DNA of 64,000 nucleotides from UBA1672 sp033851915 (GCA_033851915.1 JAWSVM010000001.1:248001-312000); one strand, 5' to 3'; shown: positions 7,701-15,036, numbered from the stretch's first letter. Numbers and translations: made by a program. The notes: generated by a model from the sequence alone, not told the origin.

Positions 7701-7730
7701 TTGACAGCCTGTACTACCTTATGTTCTAGT
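7701..7730 (+). promoter_or_regulatory. Sigma-70-like promoter for the early operon
   Basis: A consensus -35 TTGACA (7701-7706) is followed after 18 bases by TCTAGT (7725-7730, 4 of 6 to TATAAT). The first early gene starts at 7776 with AAAGGAAT upstream. A host-polymerase promoter at the head of the early genes is what T7-like phages use to begin expression. Confidence 0.55.
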
Positions 7731-7775
7731 AGTGATGACAAAACGAAACTTTAAGAACATAAAGGAATACATATT

Positions 7776-7937
7776 ATGAATACATACGATCAATTCTTTA
7801 ATACATGGCAAGCCAATGGAAGCTACCACGTAAGACATAACAGTAAAGTAAAGACCTTTGCGTCTATCACTAAGATGCTTGCGCATATTGAAGATATCAC
7901 AATGAATATTCAGTTTACTTTAAATGCGGGGGCGTAA
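7776..7937 (+). CDS. 53-residue early phage protein
   Basis: Starts at ATG 7776 after AAAGGAAT and ends three bases before the next gene. The product is small and polar (MNTYDQFFNTWQANGSYHVR at the start) with no membrane segment and no motif I recognise. Tight spacing to the next gene and a good ribosome-binding site support it being translated. It is probably the first gene of the early operon. Confidence 0.6.
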   Translation: MNTYDQFFNTWQANGSYHVRHNSKVKTFASITKMLAHIEDITMNIQFTLNAGA

Positions 7938-7940
7938 CCG

Positions 7941-8246
7941 ATGGCACTTACACAAACAATAACAAACAGCAGTCAACTATTTCACGACCTTAAAGCAATG
8001 GGGCGTGATAATTTCACCTATAACGGTGCGGTAGCTCTGCAAGAATACCTAGAAGAACTTAGTGAAGACATCGGAGATATTGATTATGACCCAATAGCCT
8101 TCTGTTGTGAATGGTCGGAATATGGTGGTCTTGTGGATTTCAACGAGCAGTACAACTCTAGTGACCCCTTCGACACTTGGGATGAAGTCAGAGAGAATAC
8201 TACAGTCATTGAGTTTGCTGGTGGCTTCATCGTGGGGGACTTTTAG
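7941..8246 (+). CDS. Conserved-type early phage protein
   Basis: 101 residues, strongly acidic. It contains a stretch of the type FTYNGAVALQEYLEELSED followed by PIAFCCEWSEY, which I associate with a widespread group of small hypothetical phage proteins. No enzymatic motif is visible. It lies between two other small genes with one to three bases between them, so it is part of one early transcript. Function unknown. Confidence 0.75.
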   Translation: MALTQTITNSSQLFHDLKAMGRDNFTYNGAVALQEYLEELSEDIGDIDYDPIAFCCEWSEYGGLVDFNEQYNSSDPFDTWDEVRENTTVIEFAGGFIVGDF

Positions 8247-8247
8247 T

Positions 8248-8412
8248 ATGACACAAGGTGAATTGAATAGAATAATAAAAGCCGACGAACGTGGCATTTT
8301 AGAAAACCACCTTTTAAGTCACAAAGCGAGGTCGATTTTAAAGGCTCATGGCACAACCTCCCCGTTGGCTCGTTCTCCGAAAGTGGAACTAATGCAAACA
8401 CAACAATTTTAA
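8248..8412 (+). CDS. 54-residue early phage protein
   Basis: Starts at ATG 8248, one base after the previous stop, so translation is probably coupled. The product is basic, with a likely N-terminal helix (TQGELNRIIKADERGILENH) and a disordered end. A longer reading from 8107 overlaps the previous gene and looks like a frame shadow. Not recognised. Confidence 0.5.
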   Translation: MTQGELNRIIKADERGILENHLLSHKARSILKAHGTTSPLARSPKVELMQTQQF

Positions 8413-8435
8413 CTATTAGGAAAGGTTCTTAAACC

Positions 8436-8846
8436 ATGCAAATACACTTTAAACAACACATAAGTCATCGTATCTATCCCATAGGTTTCAAGTTTGAGCA
8501 TAAACAAGGCATGCGTGAACCATGTGAATACACGGTGGCGGGCTATCATATTACACATGATGAAACTGGTAGGGTTCTAAAGTTTGAATACAACGTCATT
8601 CACGCGTTTTATGCTCAAGATATTAGTGACATTATATGTCAGACAACCATAGACCGCGCTACAAACAACGGGTGGAAAACTAAAGAACACGCTCAGACAC
8701 TTTGGAACGACTTTGGAAACACACCAATAAATAATGATGATGAAACCGAAGAGGACTGGCTGCACTTTGAAGCTGGTTGCGATCGCTTTGCCATCTGGCA
8801 CTGGTTCGAGGAAACTTTCGATATATCAGTGGCAGAATTGACATGA
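8436..8846 (+). CDS. 136-residue early phage protein
   Basis: Preceded by AGGAAAGG. The product is rich in aromatic and acidic residues, with strands suggested in the first half (HRIYPIGFKFEH, YTVAGYHITHDETGRVLKFE) and an acidic, tryptophan-rich second half. I recognise no family. Its stop overlaps the start of a membrane peptide at 8843. Probably an early host-interaction or DNA-metabolism accessory protein, but nothing in the sequence decides that. Confidence 0.65.
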   Translation: MQIHFKQHISHRIYPIGFKFEHKQGMREPCEYTVAGYHITHDETGRVLKFEYNVIHAFYAQDISDIICQTTIDRATNNGWKTKEHAQTLWNDFGNTPINNDDETEEDWLHFEAGCDRFAIWHWFEETFDISVAELT

Positions 8847-8914
8847 AACCACACATCATAACCACACTAGTTATCCTGTGGATCATCATAGGATACCTCG
8901 TAGTAACATCATGA
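8843..8914 (+). CDS. 23-residue single-pass membrane peptide
   Basis: ATG at 8843 overlaps the previous stop as ATGA. The product, MKPHIITTLVILWIIIGYLV plus three residues, is almost entirely one membrane helix. The overlap suggests coupled translation. Peptides this short can arise by chance, so the call is tentative. Confidence 0.35.
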   Translation: MKPHIITTLVILWIIIGYLVVTS

Positions 8915-8932
8915 AAACTTAAGGAACAGCTA

Positions 8933-9496
8933 ATGAATAGTAAGGAAACCTTGAAGGCATGCCCGTTTTGTGGGGGTGAGGCTGTGTGTACTAAACACAC
9001 TAGGGATATCGACGACCAGTACAAAAACTATCTTCGCACAGACGAATGGTGGGAAATCGATTGTACGGGGTGCGACCACGAAATTCGTTCTGAGCATGGC
9101 ATATCCCAAACAATCAAAACATGGAACACCCGCACCTCAACCCCAGACACACAAGAGCTGATCGAGTGGGTGGAGGGGCAGAAACAGAACGAACAAGAGG
9201 TTGAGGTAAGTGGTGAAGAACACCCACAAGATCGTATAACACCTATACAAGTCGATGGGATGCACTTTGAGTATAGGGAGCTGGAAGTAAGAACCTCACA
9301 AGAACGCGCACTGATTACCTCATGCCCTTACCCTAACCCAGCTATGCATATGTGCGATGTCCCAACACATCTCACGGGCATTCAAGTCGCCATGTGGATA
9401 CGAGGGTATATCAGAGGGTACAAGAAAGGCGTTGCCGATGTTAAACTTTATGTGCCTGATTTGGAACGCGAGTATGCTCTCAGGGAGGCTGAGTAA
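8933..9496 (+). CDS. Lar-like restriction alleviation zinc-ribbon protein with C-terminal extension
   Basis: 187 residues. The first ~65 match the Lar restriction alleviation domain: LKACPFCGGEA, then a second pair of cysteines in CTGCDHE, ending in IKTWNTRT. The four cysteines form a zinc ribbon. In Rac prophage Lar changes type I restriction-modification in favour of the invading DNA. The remaining ~120 residues (mostly acidic, with a MWIRGYIRGYKKG segment) are an extension I do not recognise. Position among early genes fits an antirestriction role. AAGGAACAGCT serves as ribosome-binding site. Confidence 0.72.
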   Translation: MNSKETLKACPFCGGEAVCTKHTRDIDDQYKNYLRTDEWWEIDCTGCDHEIRSEHGISQTIKTWNTRTSTPDTQELIEWVEGQKQNEQEVEVSGEEHPQDRITPIQVDGMHFEYRELEVRTSQERALITSCPYPNPAMHMCDVPTHLTGIQVAMWIRGYIRGYKKGVADVKLYVPDLEREYALREAE

Positions 9497-9602
9497 TCAG
9501 AACCCTGTGACACAAAAGTTCGCTAAAGACTGCACCGTAGGAACATCCTCAATTAAATTAAATAGTAGTATAAGGAATACCCAGAACCACTTATCTAAGG
9601 TT

Positions 9603-9671
9603 ATGGATAAACCACTATATTCAAAACGCATATTCGCGCTCCTCCTAAGTTCAGTTTACTCATTCTTATGA
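9603..9671 (+). CDS. Possible 22-residue membrane peptide
   Basis: ATG 9603 to TGA 9671 gives MDKPLYSKRIFALLLSSVYS plus two residues: a basic start and one hydrophobic helix. Only a moderate AAGG lies upstream (9598). The region from 9497 to here otherwise shows no gene. Tentative. Confidence 0.2.
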   Translation: MDKPLYSKRIFALLLSSVYSFL

Positions 9672-9748
9672 AAGTTTATTCAAGGAATGTATTGGTGAAA
9701 TGTAGGCGAATCATAAACGAAAACCTCTTAAATGTCAAGGATATGGAA

Positions 9749-9850
9749 ATGAACCACCTAACAGAAACTGACTACATCATTATAGGAGCCACAGTCATCT
9801 CGGGAATCGTTATGTTATCCTTTGGTATCCACTCGCTTCTATTTAGTTGA
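9749..9850 (+). CDS. 33-residue membrane protein
   Basis: The start at ATG 9749 is chosen because AAGGATATGGAA lies directly upstream; the frame is open back to 9668 but has no better site. The product is one membrane helix (about residues 11-31) after a short polar head. Small membrane proteins are common in phage early regions. Function unknown. Confidence 0.4.
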   Translation: MNHLTETDYIIIGATVISGIVMLSFGIHSLLFS

Positions 9851-9864
9851 ACATTAGAACTACT

Positions 9865-9884
9865 AGTGATACAGTAGAGATATT
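9865..9884 (+). promoter_or_regulatory. Promoter-like repeat, copy D
   Basis: AGTGATACAGTAGAGATATT lies 16 bases upstream of the 9900 gene, in the short gap between two genes, and closely matches copy C at 7655. Placement just before a new gene group supports a promoter or a processing site. Confidence 0.5.
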
Positions 9885-9899
9885 CAGGAAAGACCTACA

Positions 9900-10475
9900 A
9901 TGCAGCGCAGACAATCCAAGACAATTAAAATACCCTTCTGTGGTCTTTACGACTCCGATGCTTCCCATGCGCTTGCCCAACAGATCCCCGATGATTCCTA
10001 CGACACATTAGATCACCCGGCGTTATCGGTAGCTTTCGCAGAGCTGTATACCAAGATGTTCGCAGAGTACCTAAAAGACACTTGCGGCATCACCATCAGC
10101 TTATTCTTTGAAGAATTAGACAGCCCGCAGTTCTACGATGCTGACACGGATAAGATTTACTGTAAGATCTCACCAGCAGATATAGAGAAGCTCTGGGATA
10201 TCCTAGACACAGACGAATTGAACCGCGTAGTTAAAGATATGCTATCACAAGACAACCCTCTGGTAACTTTCGGAGACAATGAGTTGTCTAAAGGTGATTG
10301 GTCGGCTCCTGTTACAGAATGGGACTTAGAGCAACTAGAATTGATGCTTTGGGCTATCTTAAGACAACATAACGTTGAACAGATTGATTATGCTGTGATG
10401 TTTGAACAGTATCAGAAAGATATCTGTAAGATTGTTCGAGATTACACAGCAACACAAGAAGAAATGGTAGGATAG
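9900..10475 (+). CDS. 191-residue early phage protein
   Basis: Acidic protein with a start of the type KTIKIPFCGLYDSDASHALA and an FAELYTKMFAEYLKDT helix. I associate the IPFCGLYxSxH-type start with hypothetical proteins in many phages, but no function is known to me. No catalytic motif is seen. It is the first gene behind promoter-like copy D and is four bases from the next gene, so the two are probably co-transcribed. Confidence 0.7.
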   Translation: MQRRQSKTIKIPFCGLYDSDASHALAQQIPDDSYDTLDHPALSVAFAELYTKMFAEYLKDTCGITISLFFEELDSPQFYDADTDKIYCKISPADIEKLWDILDTDELNRVVKDMLSQDNPLVTFGDNELSKGDWSAPVTEWDLEQLELMLWAILRQHNVEQIDYAVMFEQYQKDICKIVRDYTATQEEMVG

Positions 10476-10478
10476 CTT

Positions 10479-10859
10479 ATGAATTCCGTAGAACTAAAAC
10501 AATGGTGTGTTGAAAAAGTTGTCGAAGCTGGTGCTTCAGGTACTGAGGTTATCGAACAAGCTCAAGTGATGTTTGATTTCCTACAGCAAGACAAAGAAAA
10601 TACCTCCGTAAAATTATCAGAAACTAAAACACTCACGGATATTCAGAAGAAAATTATAAATACTATGGTAGAATTCACGGTGGAAGATAAGCCTGTGAAC
10701 GGCTCGGCCTTAGCGAGGCACCTGGATATAACGCAAAGTTATGCCAGTGCCGTTCTGCGTAAGTTAATTACGTTAGGGTACGCCGATAAAGAAGGTAATA
10801 AATATTGGGCTATCCGCTACACGAATGGTGATGAAGTATCTCCGTCACCCCCGGATTGA
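10479..10859 (+). CDS. Winged-helix DNA-binding protein
   Basis: 126 residues. The C-terminal half (about 50-115) reads as a winged helix: an IQKKIINTMVEF helix, then NGSALARHLDITQSYASAVL as helix-turn-helix, then LGYADKEGNKYWAI as the wing. The N-terminal 45 residues are helical and may dimerise. It is the last rightward early gene and converges with the repressor gene, overlapping it by 15 bases. It might control lysogeny or early transcription; the target is unknown. Confidence 0.65.
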   Translation: MNSVELKQWCVEKVVEAGASGTEVIEQAQVMFDFLQQDKENTSVKLSETKTLTDIQKKIINTMVEFTVEDKPVNGSALARHLDITQSYASAVLRKLITLGYADKEGNKYWAIRYTNGDEVSPSPPD

Positions 10860-11333
10860 CAGTAGACGCTCTACAGTTTCCATATCCACAGCACCCTCTT
10901 TCACACCCATCTCACATAAGATACCTGCAAGTTTACCTAACGCCGCAGGTTCTATGCTTTCATCACGATACAAAACGTATTCCAAGAGATGTCTCACAGC
11001 CTCTTCTACCATTTCTGTTGTAATCTGTTGTGAAGAGCCTTTTATCGTTGATTTAGGCCTAATAAAACCATCAGAGTTTTGTTGTTTTTTATGTGTCTCA
11101 TAGAACCCGCGAGATTCCATGCCGGAATTTAACCACTCGACAGTGACATCTGCGGCTTGTGTGAGCAGGTAAGCGGCATCGAGGGGTATCTCAGAACCTC
11201 GTTTGTACCGCTCAATCGATTTGACAGACTTTTTCATTATCGCCGCCGCCTGGGAATTCCCACCAACCGATGAAATAATATGGTGTAATCTCGCTAAATA
11301 ATCTTTGTTACCAACACCCCCATTTTCTGCCAT
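10845..11333 (-). CDS. CI-like phage repressor without peptidase domain
   Basis: 162 residues. The N-terminal ~65 form a helix-turn-helix domain: GGNSQAAAIMKKSVKSIERY with a following RGSEIPLDAAYLLTQAADVT and VEWLNSG, the pattern of CI-type N-terminal domains. The C-terminal part is helical and acidic and has no S24 Ser-Lys dyad, so the usual RecA-driven self-cleavage is absent. Minus orientation next to the excisionase/integrase and a shared intergenic region are typical of a lysogeny switch. It should keep the prophage silent. Confidence 0.75.
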   Translation of the reverse strand: MAENGGVGNKDYLARLHHIISSVGGNSQAAAIMKKSVKSIERYKRGSEIPLDAAYLLTQAADVTVEWLNSGMESRGFYETHKKQQNSDGFIRPKSTIKGSSQQITTEMVEEAVRHLLEYVLYRDESIEPAALGKLAGILCEMGVKEGAVDMETVERLLSIRG

Positions 11334-11507
11334 TTTACATCACTTTCACTAAGTTTATCCTCTTATTATACTAAAAAGTGGATTTTTATCTTGACTAACC
11401 CTCATATGTGGGGCAATATGTCCACATCAAAGGCAGACACCGCCGGATTATAAGCAAAGAACCTACAAGCGTCAAGACTCCTTGGCGATCCAAATACGGG
11501 GTAAGAA
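11334..11507. promoter_or_regulatory. Divergent lysogeny control region
   Basis: The gap between repressor (minus) and putative excisionase (plus). On the minus strand there is a perfect TATAAT (11365-11370). On the plus strand TTGACT (11391-11396) is a candidate -35 with only a weak -10 (CAATAT, 11414-11419). An inverted repeat ATGTGG (11406-11411) / CCACAT (11422-11427) covers the plus -10, and CACTTT (11341) / AAAGTG (11375) flank the minus -10. These are candidate operators. Assignments are by eye. Confidence 0.5.
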
Positions 11508-11804
11508 ATGGTTAATGAATACCAAATAGCCCAACATTTAAACCTCTTTGAAAACGAGGATTCTACAGTAATTAAGAAACGAATTAGAAAAATGATTAGA
11601 GCGGCTGGGATACAGCCCTTCGTCTTAAACAGAAAAACTTGGTTAATACCCAAGGAATACATAGAGAATATAAAGGAAACATTATGCCCCTTAAGGTCGA
11701 GAAGCGCAGGTACAAAGATGGTAGTCGATCCTCGACTTACTACATGCGTGGCACAATCTCGGGCAAAGAGATTTTCCGAAGCACGTTCAAGACTAAGCTC
11801 GTAG
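11508..11804 (+). CDS. Putative excisionase / small helix-turn-helix protein
   Basis: 98 residues. The first 60 look like a small winged helix: VNEYQIAQHLNLFENEDSTV, KKRIRKMIRAAGI, then NRKTWLIPKEYIENIKE, similar in style to excisionase and AlpA-like proteins. The last ~40 residues overlap the integrase start in another frame and are rich in Arg and Ser, so they may add nothing. GGGGTAAG precedes the ATG. Position directly before the integrase supports an Xis role. Confidence 0.5.
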   Translation: MVNEYQIAQHLNLFENEDSTVIKKRIRKMIRAAGIQPFVLNRKTWLIPKEYIENIKETLCPLRSRSAGTKMVVDPRLTTCVAQSRAKRFSEARSRLSS

Positions 11805-12718
11805 AAGCTAATAAGGTTGCGGATACTCTTACAAGAGAATATGAGGAAACCGCAGAAGTCCAAAAGGTTGAAGGAAATACTAAGCTACTTATAGAAGCCG
11901 CAGTATACTACTTCAAAGCTGGGGGTGAACGCAGATACTTAGAGCCACTCATGGAAACCTTAGGTATGCACCTGTTAACGGAAGTTGACCAAGTATTCTT
12001 AGATTCCAAAGGTAGAGAACTTATGCCTTCTGTTGTTAACGCAACACTCGTAAGACAGTTCTACACACCTCTTATAGCATTACATAGATTCTCCGCAATA
12101 CGCGGATGGTGTCCTGCAAAGATCTTTACGAAACCAAAGATTAAGGAACCCGCGACTGATTGGGCGGAATTAGACTGGTTCCACACATTCTGGCAACATT
12201 GCGATGCCGACATGTTCAGAATTACTATATTCCTCCCATATACCGGGTGTAGGATATCTGAATGTTTAGCCTTGGAATGGGAGGATGTGCGCCTAAAGGG
12301 TAAATCTGCCTACATTCGGAAGACTAAGAACGGCGAACCACGAACTGTAAATCTACCTGATGTTCTCGTGGAGGCACTTTCAGGTGTCCCAGAGGTGCTT
12401 AGGACAGGCAAGGTTTTCCCTTGGAAGAATTACAGTAGCGTCAATCGGAGAATAAAAAGTACCGTCAAGAAGATCAAAGAGGAACATGGGATTACTATAA
12501 AATACCTTACGACACATAAGATCGGTTCCCACACTTATGGCACATGGATGCTGCGAGAAACGGACTTAGGCATTAAGGGGCTGGTGGACACTCGTAGGTG
12601 GAAAGATTTACGCTCAGCGATGCGGTACGCGCATACAAGCACGTCTTCGGCTAATAAGAAATCAGATAATTTACCAACAATTAATATGTGCAAAATCCGT
12701 GCAGGAGAGGCTAAGTAG
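11684..12718 (+). CDS. int: Tyrosine recombinase (phage integrase)
   Basis: 344 residues from the ATG at 11684, chosen for the AAAGGAAAC before it; a start at 11639 is less likely. The catalytic domain shows R190 in YTGCRISECLAL, K213 in IRKTKNG, H278 in TTHKIGSHTYGTWM, W306 at the His/Trp position and nucleophile Y315 in AMRYAHTS. The second catalytic arginine (HxxR) is missing: by alignment with LRHT the place holds S282. The N-terminal part has a short Arm-like domain and a core-binding domain. It integrates the phage into tRNA-Gly; the att fragment starts 22 bases after its stop. Confidence 0.9.
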   Translation: MPLKVEKRRYKDGSRSSTYYMRGTISGKEIFRSTFKTKLVEANKVADTLTREYEETAEVQKVEGNTKLLIEAAVYYFKAGGERRYLEPLMETLGMHLLTEVDQVFLDSKGRELMPSVVNATLVRQFYTPLIALHRFSAIRGWCPAKIFTKPKIKEPATDWAELDWFHTFWQHCDADMFRITIFLPYTGCRISECLALEWEDVRLKGKSAYIRKTKNGEPRTVNLPDVLVEALSGVPEVLRTGKVFPWKNYSSVNRRIKSTVKKIKEEHGITIKYLTTHKIGSHTYGTWMLRETDLGIKGLVDTRRWKDLRSAMRYAHTSTSSANKKSDNLPTINMCKIRAGEAK

Positions 12719-12740
12719 ATGAAAACATTACACTGTAACA

Positions 12741-12788
12741 CTCTTGCCAAGGTTGGGGCCGAGAGTTCGAATCTCTTCACTCGCTCCA
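12741..12788 (+). other. attR: 3' half of tRNA-Gly(GCC)
   Basis: The sequence CTCTTGCCAAGGTT is the anticodon arm of tRNA-Gly with anticodon GCC. It is followed by a variable loop, a T arm with GAGAG-TTCGAAT-CTCTT, the acceptor strand CACTCGC, a discriminator T and encoded CCA. No 5' half (acceptor, D arm) lies upstream; the integrase gene ends there instead. This is the expected result of integration into the 3' half of the tRNA gene. The complete tRNA should be at attL, left of the window. Confidence 0.88.
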
Positions 12789-12807
12789 AGAAATCAATAC
12801 GTTACAG

Positions 12808-12831
12808 AAAAACGCCTTCGGGCGTTTTTTC
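12808..12831 (+). terminator. Terminator of the original tRNA-Gly gene
   Basis: AAAAACGCC, loop TTCG, GGCGTTTTTT. It lies 20 bases after the tRNA fragment and belongs to the host side of the junction. Here it would also stop integrase transcription. Confidence 0.85.
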
Positions 12832-12899
12832 TTTGGGAAATGAAATACTCTTAGACTTACAATGAGAGTATGTTTTCCCCATAAATAAACCTTCCACTC

Positions 12900-13196
12900 C
12901 TAAGAGCCTATATCTATCAATTCAGCCTCAATAGAAATGATATCACCTGATTGCATTTCTATTGATAGATTATGGGGAACATTCTCCAACAAGTCACACT
13001 GAATAAAACGATTAATAGAGACACTCTTCCCCCATGGATAATCCGCCGCCATCTCTAATTTTTTTAAACCATGCACCACTATCTTATGATCTCCGTCAGA
13101 GAATCGTAAATTGAGTACCGCCGCTTGATCACTCCACTGGCACAAAATATCCAGCAATACCCAATCATGCATTAAATATTCTAAGTCTCTATCCAT
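12900..13196 (-). CDS. Hypothetical 98-residue protein
   Basis: The product is acidic, with a likely helix at the start (DRDLEYLMHDWVLLDIL) and beta-like alternation afterwards (AVLNLRFSDGDHKIVVHG, SINRFIQCDL). There is no signal peptide, membrane segment or motif I recognise. It follows glmS on the same strand after a 10-base gap, so it may be co-transcribed, but it has no obvious link to amino sugar synthesis. It is the first host gene beside the prophage. Confidence 0.55.
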   Translation of the reverse strand: MDRDLEYLMHDWVLLDILCQWSDQAAVLNLRFSDGDHKIVVHGLKKLEMAADYPWGKSVSINRFIQCDLLENVPHNLSIEMQSGDIISIEAELIDIGS

Positions 13197-13206
13197 TATA
13201 ACTACC

Positions 13207-15036
13207 CTACTCCACCGTAACAGATTTCGCGAGGTTGCGGGGTTGATCGACGTCGGTGCCTTTTATTACGGCAACATGATAGGACAGCAGCTGTACAGGG
13301 ATTGAGTAGAGGATCGGTGCGACGAAGGGATGTACTTCGCCCATTGCGACGCTCCACGTAGATTGGTCTTTCAGCACTTTCGCGCCTTTTTCATCGGAAA
13401 TCAGAAACACCTTACCGCCGCGCGCAACGGTTTCTTGAATATTAGACACATTTTTCTCAAACAGAGGATCATTGCCCGGCGCAACGACCACCACAGGCAC
13501 ACTGTCATCAATCAGAGCGATTGGCCCATGCTTCATCTCACCCGAGGCATAGCCCTCCGCATGGATATAGGATATTTCCTTGAGCTTAAGCGCACCCTCC
13601 AGCGCGATTGGGTATAGACTACCCCGTCCCAGATACAGCACATCACGCGCCTCTGATACGTCCTTGGCAATCGCCAATATCGCTTCATCATGCAAGAGGA
13701 TATCCGCAGCAATGGTCGGCACATGGCGCAACGCTTCGGCCATTTCATGTTCCTTCGCCTCATCAATAGCGCCCGTTGCCTTTGCCACCGCCAAGGTAAT
13801 GCACGCCAATGTCGTTAGCTGCGTGGTGAAGGCTTTGGTTGAGGCCACACCGATTTCAGGCCCCGCCAAAGTGTGCAATACAAAGTCGGACTCGCGCTCT
13901 ATCGTGCTTTCAATTGCATTCACAATAGAGATAATCACTTGTCCCTGACGCTTGCAGTAACGCAGAGCCTCCAACGTATCAAGCGTTTCACCTGACTGAG
14001 AAATAAACAACGACACACCGCCCGCGGGCATTGGGGCTTCGCGATATCTGAACTCACTCGCCACATCAATCTCACATGGGGTACGCGCAATCTGTTCCAG
14101 CCAATATTTCGCAACCATGCACGCATAATACGCCGTACCGCATGCAATCAGTGTAATGCGCGGGGCTTTGACCATCACGTCCAGCACATCATCGGGGATC
14201 GTGATTTTGCCCGTGGATGCATTCACGTAAGAACTTAACGTTGCGCCAATCACGGCGGGCTGCTCGTATATTTCCTTCAGCATATAATGTCTGTATTCGC
14301 CCTTACCGGTCATCGCGCCGGATTGCTCGGTGATACGGATTTCGCGCTCTATGGTCTTGTCATCTTTGTCATAGATACGAACGCTATCGCGCGTCACGGT
14401 TACGCGGTCGCCATCTTCCAAAAAGCAAATCTTCTTGGTTAACGGCGCAAGCGCGTATGAGTCAGAGGCCACAAACATCTCGCCATCCCCATAGCCAACA
14501 GCCAACGGTGTGCCTTGACGACATCCAACAATCAAATCATGGTGACCTGCAAAAATCATGACCAACGCAAACGCGCCTGTCAGCCTATCCATCATCGTAT
14601 TTGCTGCAGCGACAGGCTCTTGCCCTTGATCCAGATAGTAACTCACCAGATGCACGATGACTTCGGTGTCGGTTTCAGTTTCGAATATTGCGCCATAGCC
14701 TTGCAGTTCTTCTTTAAGCGCCGCATAATTCTCGATAATCCCGTTATGAACAACTGCAACTTTATCAGTGGCATGCGGGTGCGCGTTACGCTCGTTCGGC
14801 AAACCATGCGTGGCCCAGCGTGTGTGGCCTATGCCAACAGTTCCCGATACAGGGTTCTCCGCGACCTTCTCCGCAAGGTTCACCAGCTTCCCTTGGGCGC
14901 GGCGGCGATCAATATGGCCATTAGATAGGCTGGCAATGCCCGCGGAATCATATCCGCGATACTCCAAACGCTTTAACCCTTCCAACAAAAGAGGGGCTAC
15001 GTCTTGCTCTCCAATAATTCCAACTATGCCGCACAT
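13207..15036 (-). CDS. glmS: Glutamine-fructose-6-phosphate aminotransferase (isomerising)
   Basis: 609 residues, full length. Starts MCGIVGIIG, with Cys2 as the glutaminase nucleophile after Met removal. The N-terminal half carries GHTRWATHG and HNGIIENY; the C-terminal half has two SIS sugar-isomerase domains with ISQSGETLDT and GVASTKAFTTQ, ending LAKSVTVE. It makes glucosamine-6-phosphate from fructose-6-phosphate and glutamine, the first step to UDP-GlcNAc for peptidoglycan and lipopolysaccharide. glmU lies upstream on the same strand, separated by an unrelated gene. No glmS ribozyme is seen in the 6-base gap before the start. Confidence 0.98.
   Translation of the reverse strand: MCGIVGIIGEQDVAPLLLEGLKRLEYRGYDSAGIASLSNGHIDRRRAQGKLVNLAEKVAENPVSGTVGIGHTRWATHGLPNERNAHPHATDKVAVVHNGIIENYAALKEELQGYGAIFETETDTEVIVHLVSYYLDQGQEPVAAANTMMDRLTGAFALVMIFAGHHDLIVGCRQGTPLAVGYGDGEMFVASDSYALAPLTKKICFLEDGDRVTVTRDSVRIYDKDDKTIEREIRITEQSGAMTGKGEYRHYMLKEIYEQPAVIGATLSSYVNASTGKITIPDDVLDVMVKAPRITLIACGTAYYACMVAKYWLEQIARTPCEIDVASEFRYREAPMPAGGVSLFISQSGETLDTLEALRYCKRQGQVIISIVNAIESTIERESDFVLHTLAGPEIGVASTKAFTTQLTTLACITLAVAKATGAIDEAKEHEMAEALRHVPTIAADILLHDEAILAIAKDVSEARDVLYLGRGSLYPIALEGALKLKEISYIHAEGYASGEMKHGPIALIDDSVPVVVVAPGNDPLFEKNVSNIQETVARGGKVFLISDEKGAKVLKDQSTWSVAMGEVHPFVAPILYSIPVQLLSYHVAVIKGTDVDQPRNLAKSVTVE

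Larger units (their letters stand above)
7103..7775 (+). other. Early-region leader without genes
   Basis: About 670 bases with no convincing reading frame. They contain three copies of a promoter-like motif (7143, 7624, 7655), a GC hairpin ACCCCC-CTT-GGGGGT at 7168-7182, a strong terminator (7306-7363), a C/A-rich stretch (7400-7560) and a sigma-70-like promoter (7701). This corresponds to the left end of a T7-like genome, which carries terminal-repeat sequences and early promoters before the first early genes. One boundary of the virion genome probably lies here. Confidence 0.6.
1..12788 (+). mobile_element. Right part of a temperate T7-like prophage
   Basis: Seen: late virion and lysis genes in T7-like order (gp16-like, gp17-like fibre, holin, lysis genes, terminases), followed by small early genes, a minus-strand repressor, a putative excisionase and a tyrosine integrase. 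It ends in a 3' tRNA-Gly fragment, after which ordinary chromosomal genes begin. Known: T7-like phages end their virion genome just after the large terminase; a circularised and integrated genome would place the early genes right after it, as here. Inferred: attR is at about 12741-12788, and attL with an intact tRNA-Gly and the capsid and replication genes lies left of the window. No phage RNA polymerase, portal or capsid gene is visible because the left part is cut off. Confidence 0.93.

Noticed and set aside
12680..12788. A complete tRNA-Gly gene at the prophage edge
   Set aside because: No acceptor 5' strand or D arm precedes the anticodon arm; the integrase coding sequence occupies that place. 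Only the 3' half is present.
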